Assembly (NCBI GenBank): GCA_021432635.1
Contig: MU270083.1
Location: 190,114 to 254,113 of the forward strand
Origin: Thozetella sp. PMI_491
Taxonomy: Eukaryota > Ascomycota > Sordariomycetes > Chaetosphaeriales > Chaetosphaeriaceae
DNA length: 64,000 nucleotides
Reading direction: 5' to 3'
Positions within the stretch are counted from its first letter, which is position 1. Every line of letters starts with the position of its first letter. Shown one piece after another: positions 23,101 through 33,842 of this stretch. The notes beneath the pieces are model-generated. The model ran no database searches. It had not been told where the DNA came from and saw only the letters and a program-made list of their open reading frames with translations. The translations under genes were made by a program, and so were the position numbers.

Positions 23101-26100
23101 CCTCGAACCAGCCCTATTCCTACGAGGCTTTGTGTCTAAGCCTGCCTGAAATACCTCACTTCAAAAGAGGCAGATTTGAGGATGATCTGCGCCTCTAGGA
23201 CTCCTAGGACTCAAAGTGCTAGGACAAAAGTATCGACGAGTTAATGCCGAGATTCTAACGCAAACCACTCCACGCATTGGTCACTCACTATCCATCTTTG
23301 GCCCGAATGCGACTCGTGTCACCATGGGTAGACTATCTAGAGAAGAGAGTTAGCGTTCCGAGGAAGAAGGAATGAGCATGGTCATGCTATTAAGACAAAG
23401 CCTATCGGGAAGCTAGGCGGCATCTATCCTGCAGCAAGTTGCTCGGATCTCTCCCTTCCTCCGCGGTATGCGGACAACAGTCCAGTCCATTGCATTATAG
23501 AGAACCTAGAGCTCGGAGACTTCGCAGCCGCAATAGAAGAGTGGACTGGCTGGCGAAGCCGACATAATCGAGTCTTGAGATTGTCATCTTTACTAACCTT
23601 CTTCGCATTGGGCAACAAACCATTCGCAATGCTTCCCTCACTGAGGATGTGAAAGAGGCGCATTCCCTTTAGCAACCCCCTCCAATTTATCTGCTCATCA
23701 AACTTTGGCCTGAAGGGCGGGCCAACCTCAAGCCACCTGTTGGTCTCGTTGGCCAGCCAGTTGGAGGTAAAGGGCATGTGGCGCTGCTCCCGTGTCTTCA
23801 GCAGCCAAGCTCGCTCTGCAGTGCTGTGCACTCTAGTTGGCTTTTTTTCACTTCTTTCCCTTGGAATCCATGACCCCTTGACCTCGGCTCGCACACGGCT
23901 TCGTCTAGGCTCAGTAGCAATCGATCGCTGCCGATTTGTGGTCTCGGCGGATCGGCCTGCGCATTGCGAGATTGAATGGTCACATCCATCGTATTCCGCA
24001 CTGCTCGGTTGGCAGACACCGTCTCGCGAGCCAGTAAGAACGATGAAGAACCGCCGCCACCTACGCCTCATTGCTCTGCTGTACGGTACACACTTCTTTT
24101 CCCTGAATCTGGCCGACAGTGCCTCAAAAAAAAAAATCGGTTCCTATGGAGGGATAAGAGGGTGCCGAAATTTACTAGCAGACCAGGGATCACTAACGGG
24201 GCCCTAGAGCTTGGTCGGAATTAATACTTTTTAAGGTAGATAAATGGCTGAGGCCGAGGCGAAACCAGTCCCCCTTTTCTCTAACACGGTTATCGGACCT
24301 GGAAGGCGCAATATTGCCTCGCTCAAGTAGTGGGATCTCACAAGCAGAGAACCCCTTCGCCTGGCTGTACCACTAACACCCTCCTTTCACTCTAGAGCAA
24401 GAGAGGTCCCAAAACTATGCGTATGGAGGATTGCCTTGACCATTGCACTATAGTACATAGTAGGGCTGACTTAGAATATGCTATTATTTGGTACCTGCGT
24501 GCTTCGACAGGGGTACCAGCCGCTCTGAATGGTGCACTGGAACGACAGTCAATCATGACCCGTACTCAGCAGCCTGTCGGGATGGTGACTTGGCAAAGGA
24601 CTGCTCAACATCTGCGGACGAAGCGCAGCCATATCTTGCTAGATACCTACTTCGTGTAACCCCCTCGGTTCCTTATGCAGGCATCTTGCTTTCTTAGGTG
24701 CGGTTCATGCTATTACCAAGACTAATTAGAGGAACACAAAGTAAGCTTGTAATTAACGTGAGCAAGGGCCAGGCAGATTGGAGTTCCGGAGGCGGCTCCA
24801 ACAAATCACCGGCGTCGATCCGCCAGCGGTCTGCGTCGCCAAGAGTCGCCTACGCTCAGTACGGGCGGAAGGGACGATCGCGATGATCTTTGCTGGAAAG
24901 AATCCTACTCGGAGCATCCGCCCGACGACAACTTTGCAGAGCCGCATCCGTTAGTAGAGATGTCCCTCCATTTGACGGCGACCTTGCGCAATACGCTCTC
25001 GCGGCCGTTTCCACGCAAAGCGGTTTGGTCTATTTTAGTCCTTCTTCTTTTGGTCTCCCTCCTCCATTTCTACTTGGCACTATTGAAACCCCCACCCCCT
25101 TGGCCCCACCAACTGCCTCCACTGGTCCCCTTCCCTCATGTCTTTCAAATTCCAACTTCACCCCACCAACCCTTATTCCCAGGCCAAGGACCGTTGACAG
25201 CGAGAGAAATTACAGCGCCTGTCAGGTCTCGCGCAGCAGGCAGAACCGTGGCACCAGGATGTAGCTGGCAGACAGTGCTAGCTATCAAGGAGGAAGCCAA
25301 ATGTCTAGCCTGATCTGTCGGAAACGGCGTCATTACCTCAACATCACGGATCATGGCTACTGTACCTATATGCTACCGGTACGAAGCGATCTCGCCGTTG
25401 CAATGTCCCCTAGCCGTCGTAGCCGCCTCTGCGGCGAACGATGAACGGTGGGGGCCTATATTTCAGTTGACGCGCAATCACCTTCAGCTGTGCCCGAGAG
25501 AAGCCCCGGTAAGTCTGTTCCTGCCCCCCCCCCCCATGGCAGTCGGGTCCCCTAAATATCTGTCCTGTTACTCGGTTGGCCTTCGCCGAGGTTGGCCAAT
25601 TGTTTCTGAAGAGCAGACGCGCCTCAGACCCTGGTCTAGACCATTTGGTCCGGTTCTGTACCAAGCATTTGAAGAACGTCGGCCCTGACTGTTGGTGGCA
25701 CTGCGGCACAGACATTGCACCTTCCCCTTCCTGGCCGAGAGAGTGCTGTCGGTTCCTGGTGCCTTGCATTTGAGCAGTTTGCAACAACATCGCCCGAAAG
25801 CCTCGGAAGTATCCTCTAGGCCGCCGACTGGGTTACAAATTCTCACTCGAACCGGTCGGAAAGCCCAGGCTCATGATCGAAGCCGCTAAGATCCGGGTGA
25901 GATCTCAGGGTGGGCAGGGGGCGAGCATCAATACTGCAAACTCTTTCGAGCTTGTCTGCCGTCTTCTACAGGTTCGATCGTACCCGTAACGGCCAATCAT
26001 GGAACCGGCCCTGTCGCCGTTCCCCTGACTAGCTGCTTACACTGGCTGTCCGCTAAGCTTATTTCGTCGACGCCAGGGTCAGCCGGCGCCTTTCCGCCTG

Positions 26101-26583
26101 CTTGGGTCCCCCCATGTCTTGGCAGCAGATGGCACCATGCCTCCCTCAACCTGCGTCGCGAACACCCACCTAGTTGGTGCTTGACGGGTTCCGGGCCAAA
26201 AACGAAATTAGCACCTGCCTAGGATGGGCCATGGCGGCGCTACCGGTGCTGCCGGGGAGTCGGGACACACCCACCGGCGGCGCTCCGCCCCCCTTCCGCC
26301 CAGCCCAGTGTGCTGCCATGCCCGTTGTGGCCTGGGACTGGAATATGAATGTAGGGCAGCCCGTTCTGGCTCCTTACTCTTCTCTCTTTCTCTCTTCCCC
26401 CCAACGCCATATCGTCCCTGTCAAGCCCCATTGGACGACGTGCTGCCGGCCGTTGCAAACAGTTGTTTGCGTCCTCTCTTTGATCTTGGATCACCACACT
26501 CTTTTGGCTTCTTGCCGCAACCCTAGTCACTCATTTTCAATAGGTATCTTAGCCCCCTTATTCTTAATCATAAGCAGAAAATC
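20200..26583. other. 6.4-kb gene-poor interval
   Basis: This interval is flanked by the GH51 and chitinase genes. I find only short overlapping frames and simple-sequence features. An 11-bp direct repeat (GTGCATAATGA) occurs at 20468 and 20480, and a run of twelve C lies at 25524-25535. One two-exon open frame at 22040..22551 is listed separately with low confidence. Pyrimidine-rich DNA at about 26370-26405 probably belongs to the chitinase promoter. No transposase, reverse transcriptase or terminal repeats were recognised. A strongly decayed element cannot be excluded. Confidence 0.5.
22040..22551 (+). CDS. Possible small two-exon gene, unrecognised
   Basis: Two adjacent open frames (22040..22266 and 22329..22551) are joined in frame by a plausible 62-nt intron. 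Its donor is GTGAAT, with an ATTGAC-like branch region and a CCAACAG acceptor. The product would be 149 aa, with cysteines mainly in the second half (ATCWDQ, KTANCACFLAS) and no signal peptide. I recognise no family. The splice consistency is the only real support, and it may be chance in a gene-poor interval. Confidence 0.18.
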
Positions 26584-29181
26584 ATGTACAAGTCTATTGC
26601 TCTGGCGGCCCTGTCCGCCATCCCGGCCCTCGCCTCCCCGGCCGTCAACGTCTACTTTGGCCAGTCGGGCTTCAACCGACTTTCCTCGTACTGTCAGCAG
26701 GACGGCTTCGAGTACATCACGCTCGCTTTTGTCAACAACTCGCCCGAACAGGATGACTCTGGTTTGAACTACCCAGGCACGAACTTCGGTGCCCACTGCA
26801 GCGGAGATGTCTACATCAACAGTGCCAACGACAAGGCGTCTAAGCTCCTCAGCGGGTGCAGTCTCATTGCTGAGGACATCCCCGTCTGCCAGGCCCTGGG
26901 CAAGAAGGTTCTTTTGTCGATCGGAGGCGCTTGGATTGATGGCACCAACTATACCGTCACCGGCACGCAGAGGGGCCAGGACTTTGCTAAGTTCTTGTGG
27001 GGGGCTTTCGGCCCCTACAGCTCGACCTGGACCGGCCCCCGTCCGTTCGACATCAACGGCCCCAAGGTATCGGTAGACGGCTTCGATTTTGATATCGAGC
27101 ACACCTTCGCGGACCAGACCGGTTACGTTGCCTTGCTCACCACGCTCCGCTCGCTCACCGGCAGCAAGTACCTCATCACCGGCGCTCCTCAGTGCCCTAT
27201 CAGCAGCGGGAACGACATGGCCACCATGATCAGCAGCGTGGCCTTCGACGCCTTGTTTATCCAATTCTATAACAACCCCGTTTGCGACGGCATACCTAAC
27301 AACACCCCCGGCGACTCCTTCAATTTTGACGATTGGGTGACGTTTATTGGTAAGGGTGCTAGCAAGAACGCTAAGCTCTTCATCGGTCTTCCGGGTGCGC
27401 CTCCCGCTGCTGGGTCGACTGAGACAGGCTACCTCGAGCCTGCTGCGGCCATCTCGCTCATCAACCAGTACAAAACCAGTGCGTCGTTCGGTGGCGTCAT
27501 GATCTGGGATGTCGACACTGGCAGCGCCAAGACCTCGAGCGGCAGGACGTACTACCAGGCCATCCATGATGCCGTTGTTGGCCCTCCCGCGACCACTACC
27601 ACAACGGCATCGGCCACCAGCTCGGCAAGCTCGACTCCGTCATGCGGGGCCACTTACACTGTCAAGTCTGGAGATAGCCTCAGCGCCATTGGTGCTGTGT
27701 ATGGCTTGAGCGTCGCCCAACTCCAGGCTCTCAACGCGATCGAGGACGTGAACATGATCTGGGTGGGCCAAATTCTGTTGCTCCAGCCGGCGTGTTCCAG
27801 CACCAGCTCGACCTTGAGCTCAACCAGCGCCACTTCTACCACTTCGACCAGCTCTGTCTCGTCTACCTCGTCGACCAGCTCTACTTCCTCGTCAACCAGC
27901 TCTACTTCCTCGTCGACTAGCTCTACTTCCTCGTCGACTAGCTCTACTTCCTCGTCGACTAGCTCTACTTCCTCGTCGACTAGCTCTTCCTCGTCGACTA
28001 GCTCTTCCTCGTCGACTAGCTCTTCCTCGTCGACTAGCTCTTCCTCGTCGACTAGCTCTTCTTCCTCGTCGACTAGCTCTTCTTCCTCGTCGACTAGCTC
28101 TACTTCCTCGTCGGCTACTTCCTCGACCTCGACTTTGGCTAGCTCGTCTACTGCTAGCTCTTCTGTCGCTAGCTCTAGCTCCAGCTCGAGCACTTCTGCC
28201 TCCAGCACCAGCACCAGCGCCGGCTCTAGCTCAAGCACTTCTGCTTCCAGCTCCAGCTCCAGCACCAGCTCATCTGCCTCCAGCGCCAGCTCGTCAACTT
28301 CCAAGGGTGGGTCTTTGGGTATCTCCAGCAGCACGGCCACGTCTACTTCAACTAAGGCCTCCTCTTCCCCTGTGTCGTCTGCGAAGACTTCTAGCACCTC
28401 TGCCTCGCCCAGCGGTTCCCCGAGCCGGACCCCGTCTAGCTCGGGTGTGATCTCGTCGTCCAAGCCGTCCTCCGGGGCTCCCTCCAGCACGCCCACAGCT
28501 TCGACCACCTCCTGGACCACCAGCACTGTCTCTAGGACCATCACGCGCACCATCACGTCCTGCGCTCCGACTGTGACTAATTGCCCCAATGGACCTCACG
28601 TTGTCACTGAGGTGGTCCCGTGGTACACGACCATTTGCCCCGTGACACAGACAGAGAAGCCGACGACGACAACGGCGGAGGTTCCGCTCACGACCAGCAC
28701 TGTCTACACCACCAAGGTTTACACAGTGACCAAGTGCCCGGATAGCGTTCCCAACTGCCCCAACCGGGGTTCGGTGACAACCGAGGTTGTCGCCCTCTAC
28801 ACCACCGTGTGCCCTGTAACTGAGGCTCAGACCACCCCGGCCGGCCCCAAGACCACCGGCCCGGCCGTCGTGGTCGGTGCTGAGTGCCCCGGCGGTGTCA
28901 AGTGCCCCATCAAGGGCGAGGAGACCACGCACACCGAGATCACCAGCTACAGCACCATCTACACGACCGTAAGCAAACCGCAGTCGACCAGTGCTCCTGC
29001 CGGCCATGGCAACTCAACTGCCCAGGCAAGCTCCTCTGCTGCCCCCACTAAAGCTGGCAGCAGCTCGAGCAGTGCCCCCGTCAAACCGTCGGCTACCCAG
29101 GTCGTCACGGCTGGTGCGGGCCGGGTGGCGGCGGCCTTGACCCTCCCAGCGGCCCTTGCGGCGCTGTTCCTCGCGCTCTGA
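26584..29181 (+). CDS. GH18 class III chitinase with LysM, mucin stalk and GPI signal
   Basis: This is an intron-free gene encoding 865 aa that hydrolyses chitin at the cell wall or surface. Residues 1-18 are a signal peptide. Residues about 20-335 are a GH18 class III (plant hevamine-type) barrel. The catalytic motif is DGFDFDIE, with D165, D168, D170 and acid/base E172; LLSIGG lies at about 110-115. A LysM chitin-binding module follows at about 355-403 ([20 protein letters not shown]). Residues about 405-630 are nearly pure Ser/Thr, encoded by a minisatellite. Residues about 640-800 contain repeated YTT.CPVT/NCPN segments with paired cysteines, seen in fungal GPI wall proteins. A Ser-rich stretch and a hydrophobic C-terminus ([18 protein letters not shown]) form the GPI-attachment signal. 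A role in wall remodelling is inferred from the family. The upstream region is CT-rich, as is common near fungal transcription starts. Confidence 0.93.
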   Translation: MYKSIALAALSAIPALASPAVNVYFGQSGFNRLSSYCQQDGFEYITLAFVNNSPEQDDSGLNYPGTNFGAHCSGDVYINSANDKASKLLSGCSLIAEDIPVCQALGKKVLLSIGGAWIDGTNYTVTGTQRGQDFAKFLWGAFGPYSSTWTGPRPFDINGPKVSVDGFDFDIEHTFADQTGYVALLTTLRSLTGSKYLITGAPQCPISSGNDMATMISSVAFDALFIQFYNNPVCDGIPNNTPGDSFNFDDWVTFIGKGASKNAKLFIGLPGAPPAAGSTETGYLEPAAAISLINQYKTSASFGGVMIWDVDTGSAKTSSGRTYYQAIHDAVVGPPATTTTTASATSSASSTPSCGATYTVKSGDSLSAIGAVYGLSVAQLQALNAIEDVNMIWVGQILLLQPACSSTSSTLSSTSATSTTSTSSVSSTSSTSSTSSSTSSTSSSTSSTSSSTSSTSSSTSSTSSSTSSSSSTSSSSSTSSSSSTSSSSSTSSSSSSTSSSSSSTSSTSSSATSSTSTLASSSTASSSVASSSSSSSTSASSTSTSAGSSSSTSASSSSSSTSSSASSASSSTSKGGSLGISSSTATSTSTKASSSPVSSAKTSSTSASPSGSPSRTPSSSGVISSSKPSSGAPSSTPTASTTSWTTSTVSRTITRTITSCAPTVTNCPNGPHVVTEVVPWYTTICPVTQTEKPTTTTAEVPLTTSTVYTTKVYTVTKCPDSVPNCPNRGSVTTEVVALYTTVCPVTEAQTTPAGPKTTGPAVVVGAECPGGVKCPIKGEETTHTEITSYSTIYTTVSKPQSTSAPAGHGNSTAQASSSAAPTKAGSSSSSAPVKPSATQVVTAGAGRVAAALTLPAALAALFLAL
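27862..28119 (+). repeat. In-frame 18/21-bp minisatellite in the chitinase stalk
   Basis: About thirteen head-to-tail units occur. They run in order as one 18-mer (27862), five 21-mers (27880-27984), four identical 18-mers TCTTCCTCGTCGACTAGC (27985-28056), then three 21-mers (28057-28119), the last degenerate. Both unit sizes are multiples of three, so copy-number change lengthens or shortens the Ser/Thr stalk without a frameshift. Several units are identical at the DNA level, which suggests recent expansion or homogenisation. Confidence 0.92.
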
Positions 29182-31167
29182 GCGGGTCCTGAAGCATTTT
29201 CCCTCGTGTTTAACTTTAAGTCTCTGGATTTTGGCATTGCAGGCGGGAGCCCACACGAGGCGACTTCCTCGGGACGACATAGAGGTCATTTCTTTTTTTA
29301 TGGGTGTATCTAATGTCGGAGGCTTCTTATCTTTGGGAATGCTAACAGCGTTGGATACCTACCGTACCTTTCGGAACCCGGCGGGGGCGAGTGAGTGTGC
29401 AAGCGAATCTTGAAGCTTGGAAGGATAGGGGGAGGGGGTGGGAGAGACAAGACAAGTGCCGAGTCAAGGAGCTCTGTCTGGAGGATGAACGTGGCGGCGT
29501 GAGACAGACAACACCGACGCACACAGACACAGATGCGCGCACCCACCTCTCCTCTCTCCCCCCACCAAAAAAGCGGAGTGGGAGATGTCGATGCTCGGGA
29601 GCGGTCGTACTAGTAGTCTATAGAGACCTGGGCCCCTCGTTCGCCGGGTGGTTGTATTATTGAAAACAAAAAGACATGAGAAGGATGCATGGCGCGTGCT
29701 GCACCCCTCCAGAAAGCCACGGTGACCCACCCGCGCTCATAGACAGACACACCGTCGTGTAGTACCGCATGTTGTTCGGGCGGACGGCAGTGTCCAAAGT
29801 GATTTGCCACCCTCGGTCCTTTAACAGGCAGGCTCAAGTGCTCGAGGTGAAACATGGCACCTTGTGCTTCGGGACGCTGCCAATTGGGAAGGCAACTGGG
29901 ACGTTGGTGAGAGCGCGCCAAGTGGGGGGGAGGAGGTGTGTCGGCAGGGCAAGTACGACGCTATACGGAGCACTGGTGTAGGGCCTTCTCTGGAAGCATC
30001 GCTCGGTGATGCTCAGCGTCGCTATGGATGCGGCGATCTCCGCACGGGGCAGGCCAAACAGGACCGCCAGACCGACGGGCAGCAGGGGCACAGGCGCTAC
30101 TGCCCACTGCTGCTACTTTTTTTTTTTTTCTTTCCTTCTCCTCCTTCCCGTTCCCCTTGCTCGTGCGCAGGCGGCGATGGTTGGCTGTCGCTGGCCCGGG
30201 TTTCAACGACCATCCCTCCGCCATTGCTTCTGTAGACTCGGCTCCGCCATGGTAGTCGCAAAGCGACGACCATGATCATCCGCCCAGTGGGGGTGTCTGC
30301 GGCACCCCTGGCTCCTACCAGAATTCCATAAGTGTTTTTCCTGGGTCGCAGCTTATGGACCTTTTCCTGGCAGTCTCGACTGAAATAGGAACTGACGGGG
30401 GAGGGGGGGAATGGAGGACCGGGTTGACAAATACCCCAGGTAGGTCTGGTAGTCGATGATAGTGAGTACCTCGATCATACGATCTTGGACCCCACCCCCA
30501 TGTCCCCTCCCTGCGTTTTCGTCGCACAAGTGGCCCTCGAGCACCGGCAGAATCTCCGCACCCCAAAGTAGCTCCAATTGGAAAGCATCTCCAGTTCTCT
30601 GCAGGGCCACTCCCCGGTCCGTAGGGCGGCTTCACGTGGAGCCCCGGCCCTTGGGGACTGTCTAGAACGAGTTGACTTGTGCGACCTCGACATTCATTCG
30701 GTTTCTTTTCTTGCCTCGCTCCTCCTCCTCCCTCCTCCAAAATAGACAAGACCACGTAAGGCCCCCCCGCGAGATGAGGTGAAAGCTGCCAAGGCTCAAA
30801 TTGAGACCGTCTCAATTTTTTCTTCTTCTTCTTCTCTCTCTCTCCCTTCCTCAAACCCGCGCTCTCTTTTTCTCGTCCCCATTGTGCTTCCTGACCCCCC
30901 TCTCCCCCTCTCCACGCCGCGCCCATGAGGTCGGTCGCTCTAGCGGGGTCTCCAAGTTCATTTTGAGCACCTCGTCCCCCCTCCTCGTGCTCCAATCCTC
31001 CCCGGCGCCCTCTCTCGTCGCCCCGAGGCTGAAGATCCATCTCGGCTCCCATCAGACACCACACTCGTCTCCTCCCGCCTTCTTCGTCTCTACATCCTCG
31101 CTTCCTATGCCCAGCGGCGTCGCTTGCCCGCCACCCCCAATGCCCCACCCGAGGCCATTGCTCCACG
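29182..31167. other. Intergenic region and pyrimidine-rich leader of the Myb gene
   Basis: The left part is the 3' flank of the chitinase gene. A T-tract lies at about 30117-30130. From about 30780 to 31130 the plus strand is strongly CT-rich (including TCTTCTTCTTCTTCTCTCTC), typical of a fungal promoter or 5' leader. The long minus frame 30315..31238 over the same DNA is low-complexity and is not considered a gene. Confidence 0.6.
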
Positions 31168-31223
31168 ATGGCTACCATCGAGCCACGGCTGATGCACCTG
31201 CTAAACGAGGCGAAGACCCCTAA
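31107..31223 (+). promoter_or_regulatory. Upstream ORF overlapping the Myb gene start
   Basis: An ATG at 31107 opens a 38-codon frame that ends with TAA at 31223, beyond the main ATG at 31168 and in a different frame. A second in-frame ATG lies at 31140. If both are in the mRNA they would reduce translation of the main frame. Whether transcription starts upstream of them is not visible. Confidence 0.3.
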
Positions 31224-32964
31224 TCTGGCCCCGATCAAGCTGCCGCCTCTTGGTCACAATGGCAACGGAAGCAGCTCGAACCTCGAGTCGGTGTCCCTCC
31301 CGCCCATCGAGCAGCCGGCCGACACGCCGACGCCCAAGATCCCTCCGTTCAAGACCCTGGCCGACGAGGTCGCGCGACAGAGCACCCTGCCCGAAGGACA
31401 GCAGGCGTACGGAAAGGAGCAGGGCGCCGGACGAGCGGCGTCCTTGAAGTCAGGCTTGCCAATACACACGCTACTCGACAAGGATCCCGAGACGAATGGA
31501 TCGTCGCATTCGTTGCGCATGATCCTAGACGACAATCCGGATAACACTGAGGACACTACTACCAAGAAGAGACATCGAGCGCCGACGGTGAAGGAGGATT
31601 TTCCCCAGCTCCCCCAGCCCCTCAAGAAGCAGAAGTCTACGCAGCAGGTGGTGCCACCTATCATCAATGGGCTCCAGGACCCCCCGCCTAACGCCCTTGT
31701 GTTCCCGCCCATATTGATGGACGAAGATGACGAAGACGTCTCGCGCGTACTGAAGGAGTTCATCTCGCCCGATGACAAGGACAACAAAAACGCAAACACC
31801 AGCGCGGCGAACAACCCGAACCTCGATAAGGATAAGGGGAAGAGACGCCTGACAAAGCCGAGGAGGAAGTGGTCGGAGGAGGAGACGAATCACCTCCTCC
31901 TTGGTGTCAGCAAACACGGCGTTGGAAAGTGGACGACTATTCTCGAGGATCCGGAGTTCAAATTCAATGATCGCTCGGCTGGGGACCTAAAGGACCGTTT
32001 CCGGACCTGCTGCCCGGACGAGCTCCGTAAATCCGCTAGCAAAGGCTTCGGGAAGGATGCATTGGATGTCGATGACGGCGAAATCTCTTCCCCGAGCCCC
32101 TCCAAGGCGAAGCCAGTCAAAGGCCCCCATCTAGAAGACTTGCTCGCCGAACCTGACATGGTTTCCGGAAAGAGCAACGCGAAAAAGCCGTCATCCAAGG
32201 ACGGGGATGCCCCGCGGCAGAGGCGCAGCCGCGCCCATCGGAAAAAGATCGAAGATCTCGAGGAGCTGGGTATTACTGGCCCGTTCAAGAAGTCAGACCG
32301 CCGCCAGCGGCGGCCTTTCAGCGAGCAGGACGACAAGGAAATCCTTGAAGGGTTGGACGTGTATGGACCTCAGTGGACCAAGATCCAAAGAGATCCAAAT
32401 TACCACCTTTCGAGCCGCCAGCCGACCGACTTGCGGGACCGGGTGCGCAACAAATACCCGGAGATCTACGCACGGATCGAAAAAGGCAACATGCAGATGA
32501 AGAATCCCGACATGCACAAGACGTCGACTCTCGAGCCTTCCGTGAGTACCAGCATCGAGGTGTCTTTTGATCCGAGCAAGCCAGGCCTCCGCGAGCCCCA
32601 GCTCAACAAAGCGAGCTCTGGTGAAGAGCTACGTGGATGGTCCATGAACAATATCATCCGCAGAGACGACCAGACCGGCTCTAATACCAACGCGGGCGGC
32701 AACATGGCGAGTGCTATCGGCAACGTTGACCAGATGGACATCTCGCGGCTGCTTCTCGATGACTCTGCTGCTCTATCAGACATCCCAAAGCAGCACAGGA
32801 GGCCGCTGCCGGATCCATTTTCTCAACCCCTGCAGTTCCTGCCCAAACGAGACCAGGTTGCCGGGAGCCTTAAACCAGACGACACGATGATCGATGCTCC
32901 AGGGTCTAGGCGAACAAACCTCCCGACCTCGCGGAGGCCAGGGCAAGGTGCAGAGAAGCGATGA
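31168..32964 (+). CDS. Two-Myb telobox DNA-binding protein (Tay1/Teb1-like)
   Basis: This is an intron-free gene encoding 598 aa. It has two Myb/SANT-type domains. One lies at about residues 231-288 (begins RKWSEEETNHLLLGVSKHG, ends in DLKDRFRTCCP), the other at about 381-435 (RRPFSEQDDKEILEGLDVYG, ending DLRDRVRNKYPE). The third helix of each carries the D-L-K/R-D-R pattern of the telobox subtype, which binds double-stranded TTAGGG repeats. A pair of such domains is the layout of Yarrowia Tay1 and Schizosaccharomyces Teb1, which bind telomeric repeats and promoters containing them. The N-terminal 200 residues are Pro-rich and disordered; the C-terminal part contains no further domain I recognise. 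Orthology is inferred from architecture; a Tbf1-like role cannot be excluded. The gene lies directly upstream of RPS4, whose promoter contains telobox motifs. Confidence 0.82.
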   Translation: MATIEPRLMHLLNEAKTPNLAPIKLPPLGHNGNGSSSNLESVSLPPIEQPADTPTPKIPPFKTLADEVARQSTLPEGQQAYGKEQGAGRAASLKSGLPIHTLLDKDPETNGSSHSLRMILDDNPDNTEDTTTKKRHRAPTVKEDFPQLPQPLKKQKSTQQVVPPIINGLQDPPPNALVFPPILMDEDDEDVSRVLKEFISPDDKDNKNANTSAANNPNLDKDKGKRRLTKPRRKWSEEETNHLLLGVSKHGVGKWTTILEDPEFKFNDRSAGDLKDRFRTCCPDELRKSASKGFGKDALDVDDGEISSPSPSKAKPVKGPHLEDLLAEPDMVSGKSNAKKPSSKDGDAPRQRRSRAHRKKIEDLEELGITGPFKKSDRRQRRPFSEQDDKEILEGLDVYGPQWTKIQRDPNYHLSSRQPTDLRDRVRNKYPEIYARIEKGNMQMKNPDMHKTSTLEPSVSTSIEVSFDPSKPGLREPQLNKASSGEELRGWSMNNIIRRDDQTGSNTNAGGNMASAIGNVDQMDISRLLLDDSAALSDIPKQHRRPLPDPFSQPLQFLPKRDQVAGSLKPDDTMIDAPGSRRTNLPTSRRPGQGAEKR

Positions 32965-33842
32965 AGAATCGCTGCATAGTATAGATAGGGCTATTTCGGG
33001 GTAGCTGCTTGCTTCCCCCAGTGCCCCTTCTTTATCGCCCAATTGCCTCCATGGAGTGCAGTGTGTGGCTCTTTGTGTTTTTCTTTCTACTCTCTCGATT
33101 CCACTGTCTGGGGAGGGCTTTTTTTTTCCAAGGTTTTTGGAGGCGCGTGAGACAGGTACGACAAATATGTTCGCAAGAGCAACGCTTGGTTTTGGATCGG
33201 TGTTTAAGGGCATATCGATCACGGGAAGGAAAAGGGACGAGGGGTGGACTATGGGTTCCTGTCACTACAGGTTTTCTCTTTCTTTTTTTCACCCTTCCTC
33301 TTTTCTTCCCTGATCTCTTGAGGCTTCGTCAAAAAAGAATCGGGTGGTATCTAAATGGGCGTCGCGAGATTCGGCCGTGTACGGGGTTAATGGACCACAA
33401 ACGTGTACACGACGGCTGGCTGGATGGATGGACGGATGGGCATGGCGATGGAATCTACAAACAGACCTTAGAAAGGGAGCAATCTCTACCGTACCCCTAT
33501 AGGAGAATGATGGATGTGCTTGTTCTCTGAACTTTTATATACTTGTATATATATGCGGTCGGACGACGTCTCTGAGGTTGTAGACGTGACATTGGGACAG
33601 CCCAGATGCTCTAAAGCACGGCTAGGTACGGACTTGGTCGGCGATGGTAATTCCAGGGTTAGGGTTATCATATTTGAAAATGTTCAAGTGGGTCTAATAA
33701 TTCTGCCAGTATCCACCGCCGGCAATAGGGTTTCCAACCCACAACTCCAAATCCATCTTTTCTTTCAGATCTGCATGCTCACGATCCGCCAACTCTCAAG
33801 AATATTCCCATCACCACATTACGACCACCACAGTAATTCAAG
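32965..33842 (+). other. Myb gene 3' flank and RPS4 promoter
   Basis: This contains the end of the Myb transcript and the promoter of the RPS4 gene, including the telobox motifs listed separately. I see no additional gene. Confidence 0.65.
33655..33667 (+). promoter_or_regulatory. Double telobox (TTAGGG-type) in RPS4 promoter
   Basis: AGGGTTAGGGTTA provides two tandem telomere-type units 176 bp upstream of the RPS4 ATG. A further single unit, TAGGGTTT, occurs at 33726-33733. Telobox motifs bound by Myb proteins of the Tbf1/Teb1 type are known in ribosomal-protein gene promoters of several fungi. That this site is bound here is inference. Confidence 0.55.

Noticed and set aside
24960-25313. 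117-codon plus frame with a hydrophobic N-terminal segment
   Set aside because: The single hydrophobic stretch comes from pyrimidine-rich DNA, and the rest is Pro-rich without features. It overlaps another plus frame of similar length.
20200-26583. Possible transposon relic
   Set aside because: No transposase, integrase or reverse-transcriptase motif, terminal repeat or target-site duplication could be found by reading. The interval is only described as gene-poor.
27654-28589. 311-codon minus-strand frame rich in Glu, Val, Leu and Asp
   Set aside because: It is the antisense reading of the Ser/Thr minisatellite of the chitinase; the regular composition comes from the repeat.
30315-31238. 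307-codon minus-strand frame
   Set aside because: It lies over the CT-rich promoter and start of the Myb gene, is low-complexity, and has no recognisable domain.
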